NCBI GenBank assembly: GCA_017428035.1
Contig: JAFRRR010000124.1
Span: forward strand, 1-54,124
Direction of reading: 5' to 3'
DNA: 54,124 bases
Source of the DNA: Bacteroidales bacterium
GTDB lineage: Bacteria; Bacteroidota; Bacteroidia; Bacteroidales; UBA932
The position numbers and the translations under genes were made by a program. The notes beneath the pieces are model-generated. The model worked only from the letters and a program-made list of their open reading frames with translations, did not search any database and had not been told where the DNA came from. Positions 24,844 to 33,222 of this stretch are shown here, in pieces (position 1 is the first letter of the stretch; every line of letters begins with the position of its first letter).

Positions 24844-25512
24844 ATGAAAAAACTACTGCTGACTATTATCTGCCTTACAGGTCTTTCTCTGGGCGCGTTT
24901 GCCCAGGGATACGAACTCTCCATAGAGGGTATGGGTTCCGTGGGGCCCATCCGTTGCAGCAACAATTACTTCGGAATCAATATCCTTAACGGATACCGCA
25001 TTCCGTGGGGCAACGGCCTGTTTGCAGGTGTCGGCAGCGGTTTGGTAGAGACCTCGTATCTTACCGATTTCAAGCGGGTCAACTATCTTAATGGAGATGT
25101 TGACATAGACAAGAAGCGCGAGAATCTGAATTTTTTTGTGCCGGTGTACGGATCTTTCCAGTACTACCTCTCCAAAGACAAGATTCACCAGACTTTTGTC
25201 CGCCTGGACGTGGGATACGAGTTTGCCGTGTTCCGTTTTGACTGGGACCGCAAGCTGTTTGACAAGTCTTCCTGCAAGCACGGAATGTATGTAGAGCCCT
25301 CCTTTGGCTACAACATCAAGCTGAAGGGTGTGGAAAAGAGCCGTTCGGTATACTTTGCCGTGGGCCCCACATTCCAGCGTTGTCTTTTCAAGCGGACCGA
25401 CGTCACCGAGCTTGCAGAAAAAGACGATAACGGCTATATTGGCACAGCTACCACCAAATCTCACGACTGGCTTCTGCCTACCATCGCTTTCCGCGTAGGC
25501 TGGAGGCTGTAG
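24844..25512 (+). CDS. Small outer-membrane beta-barrel protein, unknown role
   Basis: 222 residues with a Sec signal (MKKLLLTIICLTGLSLGAFAQG). The mature part shows alternating polar/hydrophobic strands with aromatic ends (FVPVYGSFQYYL, FVRLDVGYEFAVFRFDW, GMYVEPSFGYNI) and finishes with an aromatic, arginine-rich strand (AFRVGWRL), as in outer-membrane barrels of about eight strands. It starts 21 bases after mscL. Function is not recognisable. A terminator follows. Confidence 0.75.
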   Translation: MKKLLLTIICLTGLSLGAFAQGYELSIEGMGSVGPIRCSNNYFGINILNGYRIPWGNGLFAGVGSGLVETSYLTDFKRVNYLNGDVDIDKKRENLNFFVPVYGSFQYYLSKDKIHQTFVRLDVGYEFAVFRFDWDRKLFDKSSCKHGMYVEPSFGYNIKLKGVEKSRSVYFAVGPTFQRCLFKRTDVTELAEKDDNGYIGTATTKSHDWLLPTIAFRVGWRL

Positions 25513-25532
25513 AAAATCGTTGTGCAGATAGC

Positions 25533-25566
25533 AAAAGGACGCTCCCGAATGGAAGTGTCCTTTTTG
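25533..25566 (+). terminator. Rho-independent terminator after the outer-membrane protein gene
   Basis: Perfect 8-bp stem AAAAGGAC / GTCCTTTT at 25533-25540 and 25557-25564 with a 16-base loop, ending in a T run. It lies 20 bases after the stop of the 24844 gene. Confidence 0.75.
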
Positions 25567-25583
25567 TTTGTACTGACGGTATT

Positions 25584-25795
25584 GGGCAGATACCTCCGCC
25601 TGAAAGGTTCCGGGCTTAGTCTGCGTTCGGCTCCCCTCCATTCAAAAACGCCTATGCTCGAGGACTCGCGCCTTGCGCTCAGACATCTCTCGCATGGCCG
25701 GCGTTTTTTTCGATGCGGGCTGCCTCGCTACTGCTCGACAACGCCTCACTCCGAAACCGCCCTGAACCTTTCAGGCTACGGCTATATTCTGCCCC
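25584..25795. repeat. 212-bp foldback (inverted-repeat) element, MITE-like
   Basis: The outer arms GGGCAGA...GCCTGAAAGGTTCCGGGC (25584-25615) and their inverted copy (25759-25795) match imperfectly over about 32-37 bases, including a 17/18 match at the inner end (25598-25615 against 25759-25776). A second stem, AAAAACGCC with GGCGTTTTT (25644-25652 and 25700-25708), sits in the middle. No credible coding frame crosses it. It fills the gap between two convergent genes. It could be a non-autonomous mobile element, a bidirectional terminator or a structured RNA. Confidence 0.65.
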
Positions 25796-25803
25796 TTACA
25801 ACT

Positions 25804-27186
25804 CTATCGCTTCTTCCAGAAGGCTTCTATCTCTTCCAGGGATTTGCCCGTGGTGTCAGGGACACATTTGTACATGATCACTAGATACGGGATGCACATA
25901 AATGCAAAGAGGAAGAATGTGCCGGCGGGGGTGAGAGTCTCCAACATCCAGGGGGTAAGCTGCCCTATCAGATACGTGCCTACCCACAGGGCGAAACCGG
26001 CTATGGACATCGCAAGACCGCGCACCCTGTTGGGATACATCTCGCTCAGCAGGACAAAGACCACCGCGCTGATGGAAATGGCGGTGCAGAATACATATAG
26101 CAGGAAGAATGTGAGCATAAACCAGTTGGGCAAATGTGTGAACGGCAGGAAATAGAGGCCAATCATAAGCAGGCAGACTATCATACCGCCTACACCCCAC
26201 CATACCAGCTGTTTGCGCCCCACTTTATCTATAATCAGCAGAGCTATGACGGTGGTGAGCATATTCACGATACCGACCAGCACGGTAGAGAACAGCGGGT
26301 CGGAGAATCCTGCATCGGAGAATATCTTGGGGCCATAATACAAGACTGCATTCACGCCCATAAACTGCCCCAGAATGGCAATTGCACTACCCACCAGCAC
26401 CGCTTTCAGTATCCCTGGCTCCAGCAAGGCCTTCCACTCGGTCTTGACCTCTCCGGCAATGGACTCCTTGGTCTCCGCCAGACCAGCCTCTGCTTCCGCT
26501 TCGCTGGAATAAATCCGCCGCATAATGGTCAGCGCCCTTGGATCCTGCCCTTTGACAATGAGCCATCTGGGACTCTCGGGAATGAAGAAAATCACTATCA
26601 GGAATAAAAGGTCAGGTATAGTCTCACATCCTAGCATACCGCGCCAGTACTCATTATTGAACATCCTGACGCCTAAAGCCGGGTCGGACGAATCCAGTGC
26701 CGCACCCTTCAAAATGAAGAAATTCACCAGATAAGCCAGCAGAAAGCCGATTGTGATGAACAATTGGTAGAAACTTACCATCGTTCCCCGGACCCTGGCC
26801 GGCGAGACCTCCGAGATGTAAATCGGCGATACTATCGACACTATACCGATGCCGAACCCACCGATAATACGGTAGATTACCAACTGTGCAAAATCGGCAC
26901 ACACGGCGCAGCCTATGGCCGACACCGAAAACATCAGCGCCGCAATGAGCATAGTCTTCTTGCGACCCAGAAAATCAGAAAGCATTCCGGCCACAAGCAC
27001 ACCGATGATAGAACCTATCAGGGCGCAGCCGACATACCAGCCTTCCATTCCCGTAGACAGGCCAAACTGGGTCTTGACTATTTCCGTGGTACCCGAAATG
27101 ACCGCCGTATCATAGCCGAAAAGGATTCCGCCGATGGCGGCGACCACCGACAGGAAAATCACATAACCACTTACTTTTTGTTTCAT
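25804..27186 (-). CDS. MFS sugar porter (sugar:H+ symporter family)
   Basis: 460 residues from ATG 27186; the longer frame would start with TTG at 27204, next to the preceding stop. Twelve membrane helices are evident. Family signatures are GGILFGYDTAVISG (helix 1), GRKKTMLIAA (loop 2-3), PESPRWLI (after helix 6) and KVGRKQLVWWG (loop 8-9). Such porters carry monosaccharides across the inner membrane. It is the last gene of the leftward locus-2 operon and probably imports the final monosaccharide released by that system. It is 18 bases from the FAD oxidoreductase gene. Confidence 0.93.
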   Translation of the reverse strand: MKQKVSGYVIFLSVVAAIGGILFGYDTAVISGTTEIVKTQFGLSTGMEGWYVGCALIGSIIGVLVAGMLSDFLGRKKTMLIAALMFSVSAIGCAVCADFAQLVIYRIIGGFGIGIVSIVSPIYISEVSPARVRGTMVSFYQLFITIGFLLAYLVNFFILKGAALDSSDPALGVRMFNNEYWRGMLGCETIPDLLFLIVIFFIPESPRWLIVKGQDPRALTIMRRIYSSEAEAEAGLAETKESIAGEVKTEWKALLEPGILKAVLVGSAIAILGQFMGVNAVLYYGPKIFSDAGFSDPLFSTVLVGIVNMLTTVIALLIIDKVGRKQLVWWGVGGMIVCLLMIGLYFLPFTHLPNWFMLTFFLLYVFCTAISISAVVFVLLSEMYPNRVRGLAMSIAGFALWVGTYLIGQLTPWMLETLTPAGTFFLFAFMCIPYLVIMYKCVPDTTGKSLEEIEAFWKKR

Positions 27187-27204
27187 GATATATCTTTTAT
27201 TCAA

Positions 27205-28704
27205 TTACTGAGGAAGATTGACCCATGTTTCATTTGCCCAACCGACTGTGCGGCCTATACCGCGGACCTCTCCCCTGATTCCTTGCTCCTGAAGTTCCCT
27301 AAACCCGGGCTCACCAGGTTTGATGTCAAGGAACGGCATCAGATAGCAGCTATGGTCCAGAAGCAGACTCTGAACCTCCGGGACAGACACCTCCGAAGGC
27401 TTTCTGCCACTACCTGCCGCTATTGCAGCAAGTGCCCCGGCAGCCTGTCCCAGGCCCATAATCACTGGTTGCAGACGCACCGAACCGTTCATCTCCCAAC
27501 TTACCGACACAGCCTTGTCTGCTATCAGAAAATCTTCTGTATCAATGGGGACTACTACACCCAGGGGAACGCTGAAAGAAGGTATCTTCCCAAACCATAG
27601 GTGTGCGAGTTCTTCTCTGTGGGGATTTTGCACGTGATGGTGATCTACCGGATAATCTCCCACGGCCACGGCACGGGTATACAATTCAAAATCATAAGGA
27701 TTGCGGGCAGCATCTACGGTCATTGTATCGCGGCCGGCCACCCTTGCCGCTTCCCTGAAATAGGGAAAAAACGGCAATCCGTCTTCTGTAGGATATACAT
27801 CGTCTGCAATGCCCAGGTCAGTATATCCCAACTCATGCTGCAGGAAATAGATAAAGCCAAGGGTACGGTTCTTCGCCTTCCGGTAGAGCCCTTCACGCTC
27901 CGCCGGCGTCATATCCAGATATTCGGCATAATAGTCATTGCCGTAGATCGGCCAGTTGAGCATCATATAGCCGTCCGGCAGGAGCCCGTATGAGAGCATC
28001 ATCTCCGGACTCCATAGCTGCTGGCCCAGCGGATTGTATCCGCCGGAGTTGTCGGCCAAAGGGTTGTCGCAGCAACTGCGGTAGTTCTCTATGTCATAGT
28101 CTTCCGGCATTTCCATCAGCACATCGTGGTCGTAGCGCTTTACTATCGCCACGTAAGTCATGTCCTGGACATATCGGCGGTCGTCCAGTTGCGCGGCCCC
28201 GACCATTGCAGCCACATCGCCCAGTTCTGTGCCGTCAATCAGAACTTTTGCCTTCACTGAAGAACCATCGGAAAGACGGAGTTTCCAACCGCGTGTTTTA
28301 TGCTCAGCCTCTACGAGAGACACTCCATATCTGACTTCTACTCCGGCCCCTTCTGCCATATTGGAGAGGATATCCGATCCTACCCTGGGATTGAAGAGAA
28401 TATTGCTGACCCAGCCTGATTTAAGATTGTCGTAGCCATCGTAACGGATCGCCAGAGAATCAGTGAACTCTCCGAAAATGCCTCCACGGAGTTTGTAATT
28501 ACCATCAATGGCACTGACTCCGGCGCTGGTAAGCATGCCGCCAAGCCACTTTGTCTTTTCAACGACAAGCACTTCTGAGCCGTCCCGGGCGGCTTCTATG
28601 GCGGCAGCACTCCCACCAGTGCCGCCACCAACGATAACAACGTCATAGTTACGGCAACACGAAATGGCAAATATGGCCAATAGTATTATAAAACTATGCC
28701 TCAT
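27205..28704 (-). CDS. Exported FAD-dependent oxidoreductase (FAD_oxidored type)
   Basis: 499 residues. A hydrophobic signal runs to Cys16/Cys17 (LLAIFAISCC). Only a few residues later the Rossmann strand begins: DVVIVGGGTGGSAAAIEAA, with GxGxxG at 26-31, followed by VEKTKWLGGMLTSAG. The C-terminal FAD-site strand has the form VSWEMNGSVRLQPVIMGLGQ with AAGALAAI after it. Homologues are common in Bacteroidales polysaccharide loci and are often mislabelled xanthan lyase. The family suggests redox chemistry on a small molecule or sugar; the substrate is unknown. Its ATG overlaps the stop of the DUF5009 gene (ATGA). If the cysteine is lipidated, the flavin domain sits directly at the membrane. 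Confidence 0.85.
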   Translation of the reverse strand: MRHSFIILLAIFAISCCRNYDVVIVGGGTGGSAAAIEAARDGSEVLVVEKTKWLGGMLTSAGVSAIDGNYKLRGGIFGEFTDSLAIRYDGYDNLKSGWVSNILFNPRVGSDILSNMAEGAGVEVRYGVSLVEAEHKTRGWKLRLSDGSSVKAKVLIDGTELGDVAAMVGAAQLDDRRYVQDMTYVAIVKRYDHDVLMEMPEDYDIENYRSCCDNPLADNSGGYNPLGQQLWSPEMMLSYGLLPDGYMMLNWPIYGNDYYAEYLDMTPAEREGLYRKAKNRTLGFIYFLQHELGYTDLGIADDVYPTEDGLPFFPYFREAARVAGRDTMTVDAARNPYDFELYTRAVAVGDYPVDHHHVQNPHREELAHLWFGKIPSFSVPLGVVVPIDTEDFLIADKAVSVSWEMNGSVRLQPVIMGLGQAAGALAAIAAGSGRKPSEVSVPEVQSLLLDHSCYLMPFLDIKPGEPGFRELQEQGIRGEVRGIGRTVGWANETWVNLPQ

Positions 28705-29852
28705 ATCTTAAGTTTGATACCTAATTTACCCAAGCCCCAGGCTGTGGCGATACAGAGTGCTGAAAACATTGCACACTTGGCCACTCCCACCCAGCCGGAC
28801 ATCCATTCTGGAATTGTGAGAGAGAAGAATATCCAGAAACAATAGAAGAAATACGGTAGCATATATACCGTCAGGGTTGCTTTACCCGCAGGGTTTATCG
28901 GCTTTGCCCAGCCGGTCAAACCATGTTTTTCCAGTGTGCGCAAGACAGTGTATAACGCTACCGAAATCGCAGATACATAAAGACACCAGGGAAGTGTGCC
29001 CAGCCCCTTGGAAGTAATCCACCATTTATGGGTAAATGCCCCCATCAAAGCAAGCGCCACCGCCACGGCGAGTCCTATGACCAGGCGGCACTTCTTTAGT
29101 TTCCGGTCCGCCATAACACAGAGCACACCGCCAAGTGCCATTATTATGCTATGACCGTTGCCCAGATGCAGGGCATCCGAGAAGTCGGCCACGAAGTTGC
29201 CGCCCAGAAGTTCTGTCCCGTCGCGCATCGGTGCCACGGAAATATTCACAAGGCAGAATACGACCCAGAGAACAGCCAGTATCCACCACCTGTTGCGACA
29301 TAGAATATATGCGAATGCGGCAAAGAGATACATCCAGCCGATCTGCCCTAGAATGCCCCACCAGCTAGCCCTGAAAAGACCTCCGTCAGGGCTTCTGAAG
29401 GCAATGGCGATACCGGTGAGAATCACCGCGCCTAATATGCGCAACGCCTTTTTGTATCGGAATCCTTCCGGGTAATTATTCCATACGAGAAAGAAACCTA
29501 TCACCATCAGCAGCCAGAATACTCCTTTGTTCCAGGCGATACCGGACTCCGAGTTGACAATGAACGAACCCATCAGAAGCAGCGCCAACGTACGGCTTAG
29601 GATATGCCGCAGGGTAGATTCAAATGACAGTCCTTTCTGGAAACGGCGCTCAAGCGCCAGCGGTACCGACATTCCCATTGCAAAGAGAAACATCGGATAG
29701 ATGATATCAGAAAGGCCCATACCGTCTTCCATAACGGCAAAGTGCTCCAGAAAGTGCGGCACATTGTGAATCGCCCAGAAGTCGTTGACACACACCATCA
29801 GGGCCACTGTCAGCCCTCTGAAGATGTCGATGGCAAGATTCCTTTTATCCAT
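28701..29852 (-). CDS. DUF5009 / HGSNAT-like membrane acyltransferase homologue
   Basis: 383 residues from ATG 29852, giving MDKRNLAIDIFRGLTVALMV, the typical opening of this family; the longer frame would overlap the preceding gene. About ten membrane helices follow, including FGMGLSDIIYPMFLFAMGMS-like text near residues 40-65. The family relates to heparan-alpha-glucosaminide N-acetyltransferase, which passes acetyl groups through the membrane to an amino sugar. In this setting it may acetylate glucosamine residues in the periplasm, but the acceptor is inferred. It overlaps the FAD gene by 4 bases and starts 2 bases after the GHL10 gene. Confidence 0.85.
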   Translation of the reverse strand: MDKRNLAIDIFRGLTVALMVCVNDFWAIHNVPHFLEHFAVMEDGMGLSDIIYPMFLFAMGMSVPLALERRFQKGLSFESTLRHILSRTLALLLMGSFIVNSESGIAWNKGVFWLLMVIGFFLVWNNYPEGFRYKKALRILGAVILTGIAIAFRSPDGGLFRASWWGILGQIGWMYLFAAFAYILCRNRWWILAVLWVVFCLVNISVAPMRDGTELLGGNFVADFSDALHLGNGHSIIMALGGVLCVMADRKLKKCRLVIGLAVAVALALMGAFTHKWWITSKGLGTLPWCLYVSAISVALYTVLRTLEKHGLTGWAKPINPAGKATLTVYMLPYFFYCFWIFFSLTIPEWMSGWVGVAKCAMFSALCIATAWGLGKLGIKLKI

Positions 29853-29854
29853 GG

Positions 29855-31141
29855 TTAATTCTTGAAAGCGTCCCAATAATCAAATGCGCGGATGTAACAC
29901 AAATCAAAAATAAAACAACCGTCGCATATTTCATCCATAGTACGTGCTATTTCCGGCAGTAAGTCTTTGCAGCCGCCGTTCTGGAATCCGGGCTGGTTGC
30001 CGATATCTGGGCCGGCCACAAACGGCACTTCGTCGCAGAGGCGCTTTGCACCCAATCTGGCGAATCCTTCCATGGTTTTTTCCACATCCCCGTGGATATT
30101 GTCAGCAGGGCAATAGGCCCCCAGCAGCATAAAGTCCACCAGATTGGCAAAGCCGGTAGCCTGGTATTCCGGAGTGGCCCATCGGAAGGTTTCTTCTTCT
30201 TGAGCCAGAGGATAATCAGGACTTGTCCAGTTCACACCGCTGCGGTAATACTCGCTGAACCAGGCTCCCACATAGACCCCCACCTTCAAGTCCTTACGGA
30301 CTGAGTGCATGGTTTCAACCGCATCTGCCACAAAGTCGTGGATCACCTTGCACCGGAAAGTGAGCCATTTATTTTCCAGCTCGTCGGGCTCCTGGTCAAG
30401 AAAAATATGACCGGGCTCCCGGAACACGGGCCACCGCTCGGGCTCCCTGCCCAGGTACTGTGCAAAAGCCTCCCGGGCCGCCTCGGTGTAGCCGGCATCA
30501 AGTGCGTAGTCGTCGTAGCGGCAGCGGTCCAGAACCACACCGTCCAGATCCTTGTACTCCGCAATGTCAGAGAGCATCTGCAGCAGGAAAGCCTGCACGT
30601 CTTTATTGGCGGGATCCAAAAAGCGCCCGCCAATGCTCGTGGAATCATCCAGATGGTTCAGTAGCCCGCCGGGTGTCATATCCACAGCAGCCCAGTCGCG
30701 CAGTTCAGGATAGTCATAAAGCATCCCGCGGCATCCAGCCTCGCAGCGGAAACCGCCCACCATGACATTCACTCCGGCAAGCACTTTAAGCCCTGCTGCA
30801 TGACCGGCATCTATGAATGCCTGCAGATAGTCAAAGTCGGCTTCACGGGGCACAAACTGCAGGCCGCCGGGACGCCAGAGCGCCTCTTCTTTAAGAGGAG
30901 GGGCGACACTGCTCTTGAACAATACATCGCCGCTTGTGGGTCGAACCTCAACCACCAGGTGTGTGAAGCCACCGTCTGCCAGACGAAGGCAATCTGCAGC
31001 AATGTTTTCCTGGCTATTGGCATATTGGTTGAAATTTGCCCCAACCTCTATCCATACCATACGGATCTTGCCCTTTGGCTTTGGCGAACATCCAATACAA
31101 AGAATCACCGAAGCTATTAGCAATAAATTGCGTAGTTTCAT
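29855..31141 (-). CDS. GHL10-type (DUF187-like) TIM-barrel lipoprotein, copy 2
   Basis: 428 residues with Cys18 lipoprotein signal (SVILCIGCSPK). The barrel opens MVWIEVGANFNQYANSQENI, then VVEVRPTSGDVLFKS, and contains LDGVVLDRCRYDD and VGVYVGAWFSEYYRSGVNWT. The family is the glycosyl hydrolase-like 10 group (YngK-like), for which few activities are known. It is closely similar to the 33223 product along its whole length, with the same motif order. It follows a terminator by 9 bases, so its expression probably depends on read-through from the upstream genes. Confidence 0.85.
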   Translation of the reverse strand: MKLRNLLLIASVILCIGCSPKPKGKIRMVWIEVGANFNQYANSQENIAADCLRLADGGFTHLVVEVRPTSGDVLFKSSVAPPLKEEALWRPGGLQFVPREADFDYLQAFIDAGHAAGLKVLAGVNVMVGGFRCEAGCRGMLYDYPELRDWAAVDMTPGGLLNHLDDSTSIGGRFLDPANKDVQAFLLQMLSDIAEYKDLDGVVLDRCRYDDYALDAGYTEAAREAFAQYLGREPERWPVFREPGHIFLDQEPDELENKWLTFRCKVIHDFVADAVETMHSVRKDLKVGVYVGAWFSEYYRSGVNWTSPDYPLAQEEETFRWATPEYQATGFANLVDFMLLGAYCPADNIHGDVEKTMEGFARLGAKRLCDEVPFVAGPDIGNQPGFQNGGCKDLLPEIARTMDEICDGCFIFDLCYIRAFDYWDAFKN

Positions 31142-31149
31142 AATGATTA

Positions 31150-31193
31150 TAAAAAACGGGGGCGCAGAGCCCGGTAAAGAGCGCAGCGCCCCC
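31150..31193 (-). terminator. Terminator or attenuator inside the locus-2 operon
   Basis: On the minus strand, GGGGGCGC pairs perfectly with GCGCCCCC (31186-31193 and 31158-31165), with a 20-base loop and a run of six T at 31151-31156. It lies between the BACON gene and the next gene, ending 9 bases before the latter's ATG. There is no room for a separate promoter between them, so it probably lowers expression of the four downstream genes instead of ending the unit fully. Confidence 0.75.
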
Positions 31194-31212
31194 GCTATTC
31201 TAATATTATCTA

Positions 31213-33198
31213 CTAAGGAATAATCAGATTGAAGCGGGCAAGTGTAGGACGGCCGGAGTTGATGGCGTAAAGCTCAAGCACTCCGTCACCAGGACGCAGG
31301 AGCACATCGGAGCCTGTCTGACCGCTGAAGTCGTTCCCTTCGGTAATAATCCAGTCCGCAGGCTTGATATCAAGCAGCATCACGGGGTTGGCAGCATCGG
31401 TCACGTCAAGAACGAAGATGTCGCCGTTGCCGGAGTAGTTGAAATGATAACCCTGGGTCATAGCCATGATGCGCTTGCCGTTGTAATCAACAATAGACAT
31501 GCTGTTCTGGCTCTCGTTACCGCCGTCGCCGATACCGGTGATGACGGGTGTCCATACATAAGGGGTAACCCAGTTGGGCTCGGTGGCATTTGCAAGGAGC
31601 TGTACAGCCCTTGTTCCGTCATAGCCGCGGAAGTATATACCGTCGGCGGCTGTTGTGCCCAAAGCGACGCAGGCACCGTTCACGGGGCTCCATACAGTAC
31701 CCGTTGCGGGACCACGGTTCTGACCACCGGTTGCCTGGACATAGTAATTGTCAAGCGATACGGCTTTCTCTTTGATCTCCCAGCCTGCCCAGTAAGCGGG
31801 ATCTCCGCCTACGACTGCGGTAATCATGGCAGCGGTTGAAATATCACCGCGTACGCGCCAGTTGCCGATTGTTCCGCCAAAGTCAGAAGTCTGGTCAAAG
31901 AGTTTGATGGGATTTGAGTTGACATCAGAGGCATAGTATACGGAATATGTGGTTCCTGACGCCATAGCGGTGTGGTCAGCAACAATCACGTTGCCGGCAT
32001 CATCGCTGCAGATGGATGCGGGAACGACGTTGGTCCAGGTGATCGCTTTATAGTATGCACCGTTGTTGGGGCCCATTGCGTGAACCTTTTCGCCGTCGGA
32101 AACTATCAGGGCAGGTCCGCCTGCAGTCTTGACAGCCAATCGGTTGTAAGCGGCGGCAATACCCACATCGCTGAGTTTCTTGTTCCAGATCATCTCAAAA
32201 GCCGCGCCCTCTACTTTAACACCGTCCTGAACATAGTGGCCGGTTCCGCCATATGCACCGTTCTTGCTGCCGTCGTGGTTGAAGCACTCGATGTAGAAGT
32301 AGTGCTCGCGGGAGAAATTGGAGGTGTTCTCGTCAAATACCAGGTAAATTTCAGCTTTGTCCTTGTCGTAGCTCAGATGTACCCATCCAAGGTCATCGGT
32401 CTGAACGCTTGCGCCGGCCTCGTCGCTCCAATAAGAAAAGTAGGGTCTCCAGTCAAGATTGGTCTCCACGGGAATGGTGATTGAGATACCTTCGCGCGGG
32501 ATGATGGTAGGATCGCCGTAGGCGCTCCATTGGATGCCTGCCCACTCGCCCTGCAATTCGAAATAGGGCTCGAAGGGAGCCTGGGTAATCTTGATTGTCT
32601 TGGAAAGAGTACCGTCTGTGATAGTGATGTTGGCAACCCTGTTGGGAGCCTCTTCGGTAGCTTCTTCATAGTTGGGCTCAACGGCCAGGCTTACCGTGGT
32701 CTTTGCCATAGCTTTGGTACCGGCTACGGATACCCAGTCGATAGCCTCGGGAATGGAAACGCTGTACTCAACGTTAGAATTAACCTCAACATCGACTACG
32801 CCACCCTCCTGGGGAACCTCATACTCTAGCACGTCCACCTCAAGGGCGTCTTTCTGGCCCTGGGTTACAGTGACCGTCTTGGTAATGGCGTCAGCCTTGA
32901 TGGTGACTTTTGCAGTACGATTGTCGGTGTTGTCGTTTTTAAGTGCAGAAGCCTTAACCGTGAAATCGGCACCGCCCTTGACACCCTCACCGCTGGTAGG
33001 GGAAATCGTGAGCCAGTCGGCATTCGACTCTGCCGTCCAGGGAACATTTGTGTTGAACTTGATGCTCACATTGTCGCCTGCAACGGACACTGTCACCGCT
33101 TCGTCGGTATTCAGTGTCAGGAAGGGATCTTCTTTCTTCTGACAGGAGATTGCCAGCAATACGAGCAAAAGAAGCGCCAAAAGTTTAAAATGTTTCAT
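31213..33198 (-). CDS. BACON-domain surface lipoprotein with propeller-like C-terminus
   Basis: 661 residues with Cys19 lipoprotein signal (LLLVLLAISCQKKED). Two BACON domains follow: about 28-112 (FNTNVPWTAESNADWLTISP) and about 115-208 (VEYSVSIPEAIDWVSV, ending IKITQAP). These Ig-like modules bind glycan or act as spacers. A middle domain of about 110 residues leads into a C-terminal part of about 330 residues with repeated strand patterns (ICSDDAGNVIVADHTA, IVDYNGKRIMAMTQGYHFNY, GDIFVLDVTDAANPVMLLDI) suggesting a beta propeller. No catalytic motif is evident. It is the last gene before the internal terminator and is probably a surface glycan-binding protein. Confidence 0.8.
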   Translation of the reverse strand: MKHFKLLALLLLVLLAISCQKKEDPFLTLNTDEAVTVSVAGDNVSIKFNTNVPWTAESNADWLTISPTSGEGVKGGADFTVKASALKNDNTDNRTAKVTIKADAITKTVTVTQGQKDALEVDVLEYEVPQEGGVVDVEVNSNVEYSVSIPEAIDWVSVAGTKAMAKTTVSLAVEPNYEEATEEAPNRVANITITDGTLSKTIKITQAPFEPYFELQGEWAGIQWSAYGDPTIIPREGISITIPVETNLDWRPYFSYWSDEAGASVQTDDLGWVHLSYDKDKAEIYLVFDENTSNFSREHYFYIECFNHDGSKNGAYGGTGHYVQDGVKVEGAAFEMIWNKKLSDVGIAAAYNRLAVKTAGGPALIVSDGEKVHAMGPNNGAYYKAITWTNVVPASICSDDAGNVIVADHTAMASGTTYSVYYASDVNSNPIKLFDQTSDFGGTIGNWRVRGDISTAAMITAVVGGDPAYWAGWEIKEKAVSLDNYYVQATGGQNRGPATGTVWSPVNGACVALGTTAADGIYFRGYDGTRAVQLLANATEPNWVTPYVWTPVITGIGDGGNESQNSMSIVDYNGKRIMAMTQGYHFNYSGNGDIFVLDVTDAANPVMLLDIKPADWIITEGNDFSGQTGSDVLLRPGDGVLELYAINSGRPTLARFNLIIP

Positions 33199-33222
33199 AA
33201 ATAATTGATTAATTGGTTGATA

